Assembly (NCBI GenBank): GCA_002410555.1
Contig: DHSR01000016.1
Location: 1 to 11,397, forward strand
DNA from: Bacteroidales bacterium UBA5281
GTDB lineage: Bacteria > Bacteroidota > Bacteroidia > Bacteroidales > Lentimicrobiaceae
Direction: 5' to 3'
DNA: 11,397 nt
Shown: positions 1-6,401 of the stretch, piece after piece
How the letters are laid out: each line of letters begins with the position of its first letter
Numbering within the stretch: the stretch's first letter is position 1
Program-made: the position numbers and the translations under genes
Notes under the pieces: model-generated
What the model was told of the DNA's origin: nothing
Database searches by the model: none
Seen by the model: the letters and a program-made list of their open reading frames with translations, nothing else

Positions 1-288
1 GAGGGGTAAGGAGTTCTGAACTTAACTAAGAAATTTTTCTCTGGCCGATATCCATCGAAATTGCATGAACCTAAAAGTGAACGGACTATTGAAGAAAGAA
101 CCTTCATAAAAACAGCTTGATTAAAAAAATAGTCTCATTTTCACAATCAGGTTAGCTATTTACACTTTCACCTACTTCCTAAACACCCTTAGCATTTCAT
201 TTTTTTCTATTGATATCAGGCCTGGTAATTTTACGGCATGTTTAAATTCAAAAAGTTTTTTAGTCTTTGATTGTATAGTTTAAAAAAG
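1..288. other. intergenic / window-edge region, no gene supported
   Basis: No gene can be supported here. Frame 1 is open from 10 to a TGA at 118-120 and reads like a possible C-terminal tail (about 36 codons, ending ...ERTFIKTA), but a stop at 7-9 closes it upstream and no start codon is convincing. It could be the decayed end of a gene left of the window or chance. The last 100 bases are AT-rich and probably carry the promoter of the gene at 289; a TAGTCTTTG string at 260-268 resembles a -7 element with one extra base, so I do not call it. Confidence 0.4.
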
Positions 289-705
289 ATGAAAAATAAC
301 GCATCAAAACCATTGGCCCTTACTTTTTTTGCAAGTGGCATCTGGGATACCATTGCCGGCATTATGTATCTGTTTTTTATTGGTGATGGCCGCTATTTTG
401 ATAACCCCTCGGTGCATCCCTTTTACAGCCTGTTTCTTGGTTCCTTTTTTATCTGCTTTGCCTACCTGCAATTCTTATCGGCATGTAACATTGAACGATA
501 TATTTTTAATGTTGGATGCCTGATAATTGGAAGAGTATTCTATGTGGTTCAGCTATATTACTTTATCGGTTTTGTCGAAGGTTTCCCGTCAACATTTTTG
601 ATGACCGGAATAATTGACGGAACATTCGTAATTTTATACCTCATTTTTACCGTTCAAAGTGGGTTTGGGTTTCGGGATTTGTTTCTTCCGAATAAAGGTG
701 AATAA
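289..705 (+). CDS. Small four-helix integral membrane protein, function unknown
   Basis: A 138-residue inner-membrane protein I do not recognise as a named family. Four hydrophobic segments are visible at about residues 8-31, 46-66, 71-94 and 102-122, joined by short loops, with a charged tail ending KGE. No cysteine cluster or catalytic motif stands out. I chose the ATG at 289 because it gives a short basic N-terminus before the first helix; an in-frame TTG at 271 would add six residues. The stop is 26 bases before the nitroreductase start on the same strand, so the two are probably co-transcribed. A role as membrane partner of that redox enzyme is possible, but only by position. Confidence 0.75.
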   Translation: MKNNASKPLALTFFASGIWDTIAGIMYLFFIGDGRYFDNPSVHPFYSLFLGSFFICFAYLQFLSACNIERYIFNVGCLIIGRVFYVVQLYYFIGFVEGFPSTFLMTGIIDGTFVILYLIFTVQSGFGFRDLFLPNKGE

Positions 706-731
706 TGAGGTTCAATTAAAAGTGTAATAAA

Positions 732-1643
732 ATGGCTATTCCAACTTCAAGAGCAAAAGAGGCAGCAGAAATCAGTGTTAACGCTGATGAATGCAACGCT
801 TGCGGATTGTGTGTTAACATCTGCGGCGATTTAAGCCTAAAAATGGAAAATGGTGTGGCACGTAAAAGTGAAACCGCCATTTTTGGCTGTATAGGATGTG
901 GACATTGTATGGCCGTTTGTCCGACAGGGGCCATAGAAATTCACGGGAGGGAAATCAGTCCGGCAGATATTTTTGATTTGCCGGCCAAAGAGAGTGCAGC
1001 TACTTACGAGCAGGTAATTTCATTGTTTGAGCGGAGAAGAAGCATTCGTACATTCAAAGATCAGGATGTGGAAGCAGAGGTAATTGAGAAAATCCTAAAG
1101 GCTGCTAAAACAGCTCCCATGGGTTTGCCACCTTCTGATGTGCATGTGATGGTTTTAAAAGGAAAAGAACAAACCCGCGCTTTTGCCAAAGATTTTTGCG
1201 ATTATCTGGAAACCATGAAATGGTTTGTTTCTGGTTGGTTCCTGACTTTGATGCGCCCTTTCTGGGGAAAGGCGAACGACGAGATGTTTAAAGGTTTTGT
1301 GCGTCCGCTGTTTAAGATATATCCCGGAAAGATGCGTGAAAACATAAATGTGGTAAACTATGATGCACCGCTGTTAATGTATTTTTATGGCTCTCCCTAC
1401 ACCGACCCTGCCGATCCGATTATCGCCGCAACCTATGCCATGACTGCCGCTGAATCGCTGGGGCTGGGAACCTGTATGCTTGGTGCGGTTCATCCGCTGA
1501 TTCAGCATGGATCAAAAGCAAGAAAATTCAGGGAAGATCATGGAATAAAATTTCCAGGACGCGAAGGTCTGTTTGTGGCCATTGGGTACCCGGCAGTTAA
1601 ATTTAAAAAAGGGATAAGAAGAACGTTTGCTTCGGATCAGTGA
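732..1643 (+). CDS. Ferredoxin-nitroreductase fusion (2x[4Fe-4S] plus FMN nitroreductase domain)
   Basis: A 303-residue cytoplasmic flavoprotein. The N-terminus carries two bacterial-ferredoxin motifs: Cys21, 24, 27 and 31 (CxxCxxCxxxC), and Cys53, 56, 59 and 63 followed by Pro64, sufficient for two [4Fe-4S] clusters. From about residue 93 the nitroreductase fold starts, with the FMN-contacting RRRSIRTF at 101-108 and, late in the domain, a helix and Gly-rich turn (AESLGLGTCMLG) typical of the family. The family uses FMN to reduce nitro groups, quinones or related acceptors; in these fusions the clusters probably relay electrons to FMN in place of direct NAD(P)H binding. The substrate cannot be read from the sequence. 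The ATG at 732 lacks a clear Shine-Dalgarno, as is usual in Bacteroidota. It sits 26 bases after the membrane-protein gene. Confidence 0.9.
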   Translation: MAIPTSRAKEAAEISVNADECNACGLCVNICGDLSLKMENGVARKSETAIFGCIGCGHCMAVCPTGAIEIHGREISPADIFDLPAKESAATYEQVISLFERRRSIRTFKDQDVEAEVIEKILKAAKTAPMGLPPSDVHVMVLKGKEQTRAFAKDFCDYLETMKWFVSGWFLTLMRPFWGKANDEMFKGFVRPLFKIYPGKMRENINVVNYDAPLLMYFYGSPYTDPADPIIAATYAMTAAESLGLGTCMLGAVHPLIQHGSKARKFREDHGIKFPGREGLFVAIGYPAVKFKKGIRRTFASDQ

Positions 1644-1664
1644 TTTTTTTGGCGGAAATCTTTT

Positions 1665-1685
1665 CCACTAGAAATATATTAGTGG
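1665..1685 (+). terminator. weak hairpin after the nitroreductase gene
   Basis: CCACTA (1665-1670) and TAGTGG (1680-1685) form a perfect 6-bp stem around a 9-base AT-rich loop, 21 bases after the stop codon. No T-run follows on the + strand, so it is at best a weak terminator or an mRNA 3'-end stabiliser. It lies beside, and is not part of, the TA relic that follows. Confidence 0.3.
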
Positions 1686-1703
1686 AGGTGTAGCCTGCCA
1701 GAA

Positions 1704-1925
1704 TCTCAATCAGGGAGCGTATTTTCCTTAGAATGTAATTTTAACGGTTTGCCCTTCGGCAGCTTGTTTACGGCTTCTTTCAATTTTAGCCACGAAATCC
1801 GGGTCATAGGGCGAATCCCTGGCAACCTCGAATTTAATATTCAAGGCTTCAAAAAAAGCTTTTATGATGTTCATTTCCTCATCGTTATGATGATGGATTT
1901 AATGCAGTTGGACTTTCTCAACTCA
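1704..1925 (-). pseudogene. Decayed DUF2683-like antitoxin fused to a YoeB/Txe toxin fragment (TA relic 1)
   Basis: Read on the - strand from about 1925, the frame gives VEKVQLH, a stop (TAA at 1901-1899), IHHHNDEE, then Met at 1874 and an antitoxin-like stretch including IKAFFEALNIKFE, SPYDPDFVAKIE and SRKQAAEGQTVKI. This resembles the small Bacteroidota antitoxins (DUF2683 type) found before YoeB/Txe toxins. After TVKI the sequence jumps directly into toxin codons for ILRKIRSLI, in a different frame, so the open frame ends TF-stop at 1728. Compared with the second relic, exactly 81 bp is missing at this junction: the antitoxin's last residues and the toxin's first 20 or so. No recognisable toxin sequence follows beyond about 1704. 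It cannot encode a functional pair. Family names are from memory of the motifs. Confidence 0.75.
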
Positions 1926-2234
1926 TTGATAATGAAACAGGAGTTTAAGGCTTTACAACCCACTTAACTGAATAGCCAGTCCCCCCGGGAGTTTTCTTCT
2001 TTGGATTTATTAATGTGAATTAGAAAAGACGCCATATAATTAAACGAAGTAGGGCAACGCAGATAACAAAGTTCGCCTACCAAACCGGAGAACGAAATAT
2101 ATGCATCTATTAAGATTACTATTCCCAGCAAAACATCCGGAACAAAGCACGTAAAGCCCTGATATTGTTGTTTATTCAGTAGATAAAATCTTTAAAAAGA
2201 GTTTCCATAATCTGCTTGAAATTTTTTTTATCAG
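1926..2234. other. intergenic region, no intact gene
   Basis: No intact gene is visible on either strand. On the - strand a 24-codon open stretch (about 2016-1945) reads as a plausible protein C-terminus, including NPKKKTPGGTGYSVKW and ending VVKP-stop, directly upstream of TA relic 1. It may be the tail of another decayed gene, but it is too short to identify. The remainder, about 2020-2230, is AT-rich leader-like DNA preceding the promoter at 2235. Confidence 0.4.
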
Positions 2235-2267
2235 ATTGATAGGATATTAAATATATACATACATTTG
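2235..2267 (+). promoter_or_regulatory. Bacteroidota-type promoter upstream of the FISUMP gene
   Basis: TACATTTG at 2260-2267 fits the Bacteroidota -7 consensus TAnnTTTG exactly. ATTG at 2235-2238 lies 21 bases upstream and matches a degenerate -33 TTTG at the usual spacing. Transcription would start near 2273, leaving a leader of about 200 bases before the ATG at 2482. Confidence 0.55.
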
Positions 2268-2353
2268 CAGGGAAATTCAGCAATTAAAATCGTGGTTACG
2301 AAATCAAGAACATTTCATTAAAAAACGGTCCTCTCCAGGGAAAAATAACGAAA

Positions 2354-2470
2354 ATGATAGCTATGAAGAACAATAGTCATAAAATTGAAAGTGTGGAGCA
2401 TATAAGTGCCAAAAGCATCGTATTCAAACTGTTGGTACTTTTTTTAGATAAACGAAACCCCATATTTTAA
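2354..2470 (+). CDS. possible 38-residue leader ORF before the FISUMP gene
   Basis: An ATG at 2354 opens 38 codons that end 11 bases before the FISUMP start. The product has a polar, basic first half (MIAMKNNSHKIESVEH) and a short hydrophobic run (IVFKLLVLFL). A second in-frame ATG is at 2363. It lies in the long predicted leader and could be an uORF, a tiny membrane peptide or chance in AT-rich DNA. I do not recognise it. Confidence 0.2.
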   Translation: MIAMKNNSHKIESVEHISAKSIVFKLLVLFLDKRNPIF

Positions 2471-2481
2471 ACCGGTAGTTT

Positions 2482-3222
2482 ATGAAAATAGAAACTTTAC
2501 AAAACATTGTTTTGCTTATTTGCATACTATTGTTTTCATCATGTACCCCCGATGATCCCCCTGTTCCTGACAACCCCTTAAACAGGTTAACAACAGCCCA
2601 ATTCAACCCTGACAAAAATTATGGGACTGTTACTGATATTGACGGTAACGTTTATAAGACTATAAAAATTGGCGACCAGGTTTGGATGGCCGAAAACCTG
2701 CGGGTTACCCGCTACCGTAATGGCGACAGTATTTTTAATGTACTGGATAATGAAATATGGTCAACAGCGGCTGAAGGGGCATATTGTAATTACAATAACA
2801 CATTAAATATGGATACTATTGCTACCTATGGGCGGTTGTATAACTGGTATGCTGCTGCCGACCAACGCAACATTGCCCCAAAAGGTTGGCGGGTACCTGA
2901 TATTGACGACTGGAGCCTATTAATTGAATACCTGGGGGGTGATTCTATTGTCGGGGTCAAATTAAAAGAGTCTGGTGATTTGCATTGGGAATCACCCAAT
3001 TTTGCAGATAATAGCAGTGGTTTTACGGCTATTCCAAGCGGATTTCGATATAGAAATAATAAGAATTTCCAAGGCGCGGGGCTTTTTAATTCATACTGGG
3101 CAATGCCTATTTATGATTTGGGAACAGCTCCATTTTTATCTCTATTCAGTTGGAACTCTATATTTCATAGAGGGATAAACTATAATGTCAATGGTTATTC
3201 CATACGTTGTATTAGGGATTAA
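2482..3222 (+). CDS. FISUMP-domain lipoprotein
   Basis: A 246-residue surface lipoprotein. Residues 1-20 form a short signal with a hydrophobic core, followed by Cys21 in a lipobox-like FSSC; Phe at -3 is slightly unusual but tolerated in this phylum. After a Pro/Asp-rich linker, residues 49-246 match the Fibrobacter succinogenes major paralogous (FISUMP) domain: the opening TVTDIDGNVYKTIKIGDQVW, then MAENL, YGRLYNWYAA (116-125), PKGWRVP (133-139), a W-rich middle, and the closing GYSIRCIRD. These proteins are usually cell-surface or secreted; no biochemical activity is established for the domain as far as I know. The domain appears complete. It is followed 55 bases later by a secreted adhesin, suggesting a shared surface role. 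Confidence 0.88.
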   Translation: MKIETLQNIVLLICILLFSSCTPDDPPVPDNPLNRLTTAQFNPDKNYGTVTDIDGNVYKTIKIGDQVWMAENLRVTRYRNGDSIFNVLDNEIWSTAAEGAYCNYNNTLNMDTIATYGRLYNWYAAADQRNIAPKGWRVPDIDDWSLLIEYLGGDSIVGVKLKESGDLHWESPNFADNSSGFTAIPSGFRYRNNKNFQGAGLFNSYWAMPIYDLGTAPFLSLFSWNSIFHRGINYNVNGYSIRCIRD

Positions 3223-3277
3223 GCTTTCAAATCATTAATAATTAACAATTTACAATTAACCTTCTAATTAAATTAAA

Positions 3278-3451
3278 ATGAAAAGAAAATTAAAAAATTT
3301 TGCAGCTTTTGTAATGATCATGCTGTCAAGTATGATAACTTTTGGTGATAATTTTACAGTAATCGTTCCTTCTACTTATCGTTACAGTAATCTATTGCCA
3401 CCTGTTAAACCGGGGAGTAGTCAACAATTTCAGATTTCAATAAAAAAATAA
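3278..3451 (+). CDS. Signal-peptide fragment of the frameshifted T9SS adhesin
   Basis: A 57-codon frame starting at ATG 3278. It encodes a classic Sec signal (MKRKLKNFAAFVMIMLSSM, cleavage likely after TFG near residue 23) and the start of a beta-rich mature domain (FTVIVPSTYRY...PPVKPGSSQQFQIS). It ends in IKK-stop immediately after an A7 run at 3442-3448. The downstream adhesin starts two bases later in the +1 frame and lacks any signal. Deleting one A gives QISIKNNMADTC and joins both into one frame, so this is the 5' part of one gene, not a separate peptide. The break may be a true mutation, a phase-variable tract or a sequencing error. Confidence 0.75.
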   Translation: MKRKLKNFAAFVMIMLSSMITFGDNFTVIVPSTYRYSNLLPPVKPGSSQQFQISIKK

Positions 3452-3452
3452 C

Positions 3453-5240
3453 ATGGCCGATACCTGTACGGTCTATATTTTAAAAAGCAATATGGGTGAG
3501 TTAGAATCGTGGGTTACAGTTGATGCCGAATCCATGTACCTGTTACCATCACAACAGAGCAATTTTTTAATTACCATAAATGTGCCTTCTAATGCTGGGG
3601 ACCATGATTACGCACTTTTTCTTCAATTCAAGGCAAAGCCAAAGCATAGTGATTATGTACATTTTGACGGGAATACCCAATGGATAATAGTTGATAACTC
3701 TGCACCCCAAACGCCAACATTTACCGTCAGTCCAACAAGCTATACTGTTTTTGTTAATAATTGGAGCAGCTACGATATCCGTTCGGCCAGCTATACAATT
3801 TATAACCATTCCTCTGGGATTAATGGAATAAAAAGCTACACAATAGCTTTAAAAAAAACGGATAATACACCCGTCGGTAGTCCGCTTACAAAATTAGCAG
3901 CCGATAATAATTATTATACATTTAGCCAATTATCAGCAAATACAGGCTACAAGGTTAGCGTTACAGCAACGGATTTAGCTGGTAATGTTACTACAAAAGA
4001 AATTGCTACATCAACTCCCCCGGCACCACCATCTTCTTTAACATTTTCAAATATAACATATATCAGTGCAACGCTCTCTTGGGCAGCATCTGCCGGGGCT
4101 ACAGGGTATAATGTTTATAAGAAAGTTAACGGGCAGCCCAGTGTCCTGGTAAATAATAGCCCTGTAAATGGCACTTCATATACAATTAATAATTTAGAGC
4201 CCAATACCTCATATACCTTTTTCATGAAAGCTTTGAGCAATGTAGGTCCTTCTGATGCAAGTACTAATGTAGCATTGAAAACCATTGCTTTGCCTACAAT
4301 AAATGGAGTGTCGCAAGTCTGTTCATCTGGTACTACGGTTACTTTAAGTAGCTTGATATCGGGTTATTCTGTTTACTGGAGTACTAATAGCACCAATTTA
4401 ATCCTTGTTTCTACTAATGGTTCTTCGGCTGTATTTAGAGCCAATGGGAATGGCAATGCTTTAATAAAAGCCTCAATTCAAGCGCCAACCGGTCAAATCC
4501 TGGCGCTTTCAGATAAATCTGTATTTACTGGTTTACCATCGACCCCGACAAATATAAATGGTATTACAAGTGGACAGGTATTTGCTGAAAACAGCCAATA
4601 TACTTTTAGTGTGCTTAATAATCCAATTATGGTTAATCAATACATTTGGCAAGTTAGTAATGTAACATTGTATAGCGGGCAAGGAACAAGTGCTATTGAT
4701 ATTGTAACCCCTTCCATGAATCCTGGAAATTACGACATAATGTTTACCGTAAAGGTAAAAACGGCTAACTTATGTGGTTCTAGTGGTGAATATAAGGTAA
4801 ATGCCTATGTCAGGGCTGGGTTGCCATATGTGAAAATCTTATCTGATACTGCCTCTGAAAACTTTCAGGCAACTTTTGATACAGCAATAATATCAGATAG
4901 TGCTTCAATTATTTCATTGTTTGATAACACAAGTTTACAGTATTTAGCATCGGTTCCTAGGTCTTCTTTTGTTATTTATCCTAACCCTGCAAGTACAGAA
5001 TTAACTATATCACAAAACAATGACAAAACAGTACAAATTTTAGGATTTAATGCTTCTCAACCTAAAATGATAAAATCCATAAAGATTGTTGATAGTTTTG
5101 GGAAAATTCAAACAATCCGAAATTTTGCAAATGACAGTTATGTGATAACCCTTAATATTTCAAATTTGAAAAATGGGATATATTTTCTAATAATAAATGA
5201 AGAATCATCTCCTGAAAGTTATTCTTTTGTTAAAAAATAG
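3453..5240 (+). CDS. T9SS-secreted multidomain adhesin (FN3/Ig-like), separated from its signal peptide
   Basis: A 595-codon frame from ATG 3453. Residues 1-80 are Ig-like beta sheet continuing the upstream fragment. About 84-188 is an Ig/FN3-like module (ending YKVSVTATDLAGNVT). About 192-278 is a clear fibronectin type III domain (LSWAASAGATGYNVYKK ... LEPNTSYTFFMKA). About 280-460 are further Ig/PKD-like repeats. Residues 506-595 form a type A T9SS sorting domain: YPNPAS at its start, IKIVDSFGKI in the middle, LKNGIYFL near the end and a terminal KK. Such proteins cross the outer membrane through T9SS and attach to the surface. Without the N-terminal signal encoded at 3278 this frame alone could not reach the periplasm, so ATG 3453 is probably not the native start. 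With the A7 run corrected, 3278-5240 would encode about 653 residues. Confidence 0.88.
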   Translation: MADTCTVYILKSNMGELESWVTVDAESMYLLPSQQSNFLITINVPSNAGDHDYALFLQFKAKPKHSDYVHFDGNTQWIIVDNSAPQTPTFTVSPTSYTVFVNNWSSYDIRSASYTIYNHSSGINGIKSYTIALKKTDNTPVGSPLTKLAADNNYYTFSQLSANTGYKVSVTATDLAGNVTTKEIATSTPPAPPSSLTFSNITYISATLSWAASAGATGYNVYKKVNGQPSVLVNNSPVNGTSYTINNLEPNTSYTFFMKALSNVGPSDASTNVALKTIALPTINGVSQVCSSGTTVTLSSLISGYSVYWSTNSTNLILVSTNGSSAVFRANGNGNALIKASIQAPTGQILALSDKSVFTGLPSTPTNINGITSGQVFAENSQYTFSVLNNPIMVNQYIWQVSNVTLYSGQGTSAIDIVTPSMNPGNYDIMFTVKVKTANLCGSSGEYKVNAYVRAGLPYVKILSDTASENFQATFDTAIISDSASIISLFDNTSLQYLASVPRSSFVIYPNPASTELTISQNNDKTVQILGFNASQPKMIKSIKIVDSFGKIQTIRNFANDSYVITLNISNLKNGIYFLIINEESSPESYSFVKK

Positions 5241-5278
5241 TAATAATTATGGAGGCTATTATAGTTGAGAGCTAATCT

Positions 5279-5314
5279 GGCCCCTGTCATTTATAACTGA
5301 CGGGGGCCATTTTT
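5279..5314 (+). terminator. Rho-independent terminator of the FISUMP/adhesin unit
   Basis: GGCCCCTGTCA (5279-5289) pairs with TGACGGGGGCC (5298-5308) in an 11-bp stem containing one G-T wobble, with an 8-base AT-rich loop and then ATTTTT. It lies 38 bases after the adhesin stop and is the clearest terminator in the window. Confidence 0.85.
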
Positions 5315-5466
5315 CGGCTATTGCCAGTAGCCACAGCTCACATGCACCCTGAGTGGTTGTACCTGACGTCGCCCTGATAGTACTGATTCTGTTTTGGATG
5401 GGGAAAAGCCGGGATTTAAGATTCATTTTGTATCTTGATAGAATTAACTGCCAATATAAATCAAAA
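5315..5466. other. intergenic spacer, nothing recognised
   Basis: About 150 bases between the terminator and the 3' end of the toxin relic. I see no gene, strong hairpin or repeat on either strand. Confidence 0.4.
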
Positions 5467-5731
5467 TCAATAATGTCCTTTCATTGAAAGCACAATAATT
5501 TTATTATCATATACTTCGTACAAGATACGATGTTCTTTATTAATTCTGCGGGACCAACAGCCGCTCAAATTGTATTTTAGAGATTCCGGCTTACCAAAAC
5601 CTTCGTAAGGGCTTTGGGCTTTGCTTTATAGCTTAAATCAGGGAGCGTATTTTGCGCAGAATGTTATCGTTCCTGGATTTTTTCCAAAAGTCCACGTCCT
5701 CCTTGGCCTGTATGGTATATTCTATTTCCAT
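5467..5731 (-). pseudogene. YoeB/Txe-family mRNA interferase toxin, disrupted (TA relic 2)
   Basis: Read on the - strand from ATG 5731: MEIEYTIQAKEDVDFWKKS then RNDNILRKIRSLI, then an in-frame TAA where a sense codon is expected, AIKQSP, and a frame change. The reading then resumes as PYEGFGKPESLKYNLSGCW followed by SRRINKEHRILYEV and ends SMKGHY-stop. These are the hallmarks of YoeB/Txe toxins: the GKPE-LKYNLSG-WSRRI-EHR core and a C-terminal HY. The frame change is explained exactly by a 7-bp tandem duplication (AAAGCCC twice on the - strand; 5607-5620 on +). Removing one copy restores AIKQSPYEGFGKPE and gives an 85-residue protein, normal for the family, apart from the nonsense codon. In living relatives the toxin cleaves mRNA at the ribosome; this copy should be inactive. 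Confidence 0.85.
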
Positions 5732-5832
5732 ACATCATCCAGGTCAATTTTAACGGTCTGGCCTTCGGCAGCCTGTTTGCGGCTTTTTTCAATTTTGGCC
5801 ACAAAATCCGGGTCATAGGACAGATCAATCAT
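5722..5832 (-). pseudogene. Truncated DUF2683-like antitoxin partner of the YoeB/Txe relic
   Basis: The - strand frame from ATG 5832 encodes 36 residues (MIDLSYDPDFVAKIEKS, RKQAAEGQTV, then KIDLDDVWK-stop). Its stop codon (5724-5722) lies inside the toxin's first codons, overlapping by 10 bases, the usual translational coupling of TA pairs. Compared with relic 1, only the C-terminal half survives. The N-terminal part (the equivalent of IKAFFEALNIKFE) is absent: upstream the frame runs through unrelated codons to a TGA. Either the 5' half was deleted or replaced, or this is a very short antitoxin; the damage in the toxin favours decay. Confidence 0.65.
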
Positions 5833-6024
5833 CAAAAATAACTCCGGTTTACCACAAAAATAGTAATTCGTTCAGATATTACCTATAATGAATAAACTTA
5901 CTCAGGCCTGCTGAAAAAACAATATATCATTGGATGTCTGCAAGTTACGAGGATATATATGCAAGGCTTTTATCCCTATGCGCCCTCATTCCATGCTTTT
6001 CAGCAGACCAAAATAAAACCTGTT

Positions 6025-6075
6025 AATCTTGTAAATCATGTCAAAAAACAATCCTGTAAATCATGTAAGAAAAAA
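6025..6075 (+). repeat. two tandem ~25-bp intergenic repeats
   Basis: AATCTTGTAAATCATGTCA at 6025 and AATCCTGTAAATCATGTAA at 6050 are near-identical in the first 17 bases (one difference) and both continue into A-rich sequence ending AAAAAAC. The unit length is about 25 bp. From memory, motifs of the form AATCNTGTAAATCNTGT recur in intergenic DNA of Bacteroidota and neighbours, but I cannot confirm copy number here. Confidence 0.6.
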
Positions 6076-6285
6076 CAAGTTTATATTTTATCAGGTATTA
6101 GACGAAAAGGGTTTTTTTCATCAGGCCTACTGAGGCAGGATATATGGTTGAAAAATCCCGACTAACCTAGGGCGATCAATCCGCTGCGAAGTTTGTCCCT
6201 TTCTTTGGGATTGTTTAATGAATTTTTTTTGAAAACTCAATACTAAATCAATGGCCTGGGTTACATATGATATTAAGAAAGTTTG

Positions 6286-6293
6286 TACTTTTA
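6286..6293 (+). promoter_or_regulatory. possible -7 element for the beta-lactamase gene
   Basis: TACTTTTA, inside TTTGTACTTTTAAC, matches TAnnTTTG at all but the last base. No good -33 TTTG sits 19-21 bases upstream. It would give a leader of about 100 bases before ATG 6402. Tentative. Confidence 0.3.
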
Positions 6294-6401
6294 ACATAGA
6301 TTTTGCCGGTTTGAAGGATCGTATTTATAATTATTCGTCAGCAAAACCTACAAACATTTTGAGTAATTGAAGCAATGGTAATCTTAAAAGGGAATGATCC
6401 G

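Larger units (their letters stand above)
5833..6374. other. intergenic region with short repeats, no gene supported
   Basis: No convincing gene on either strand; a 68-codon open frame at 5959-6165 has no recognisable features and contains the repeats. Present are a tandem pair of about 25-bp repeats (6025-6075), and an imperfect inverted pair: CAGGCCTGCTGAAAAAAC near 5903-5920 against GTTTTTTTCATCAGGCCTACTG near 6113-6134, with a third partial match (TTTTCAGCAGACC) at 5998-6010. This could be a small non-autonomous element, but the ends are too degraded to define. The last 100 bases lead to the beta-lactamase gene. Confidence 0.4.

Noticed and set aside
10..120. Open frame with a protein-like ending (ERTFIKTA) at the left edge
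   Set aside because: A stop at 7-9 precedes it and there is no start codon; 36 codons without a recognisable motif are not enough to call a gene.
1749..1967. 72-codon + strand ORF
   Set aside because: It is the antisense shadow of the - strand antitoxin relic, whose translation is clearly antitoxin-like.
3442..3448. Programmed -1 ribosomal frameshift at the A7 run
   Set aside because: A -1 slip would enter the frame that is not the adhesin frame; the adhesin needs loss of one base or a +1 shift.
5621..5818. 65-codon + strand ORF
   Set aside because: It is antisense to the YoeB/Txe and antitoxin relics and resembles nothing itself.
5959..6165. 68-codon + strand ORF
   Set aside because: It runs through the tandem repeats and an inverted-repeat arm, has no family resemblance and looks like chance translation of intergenic DNA.
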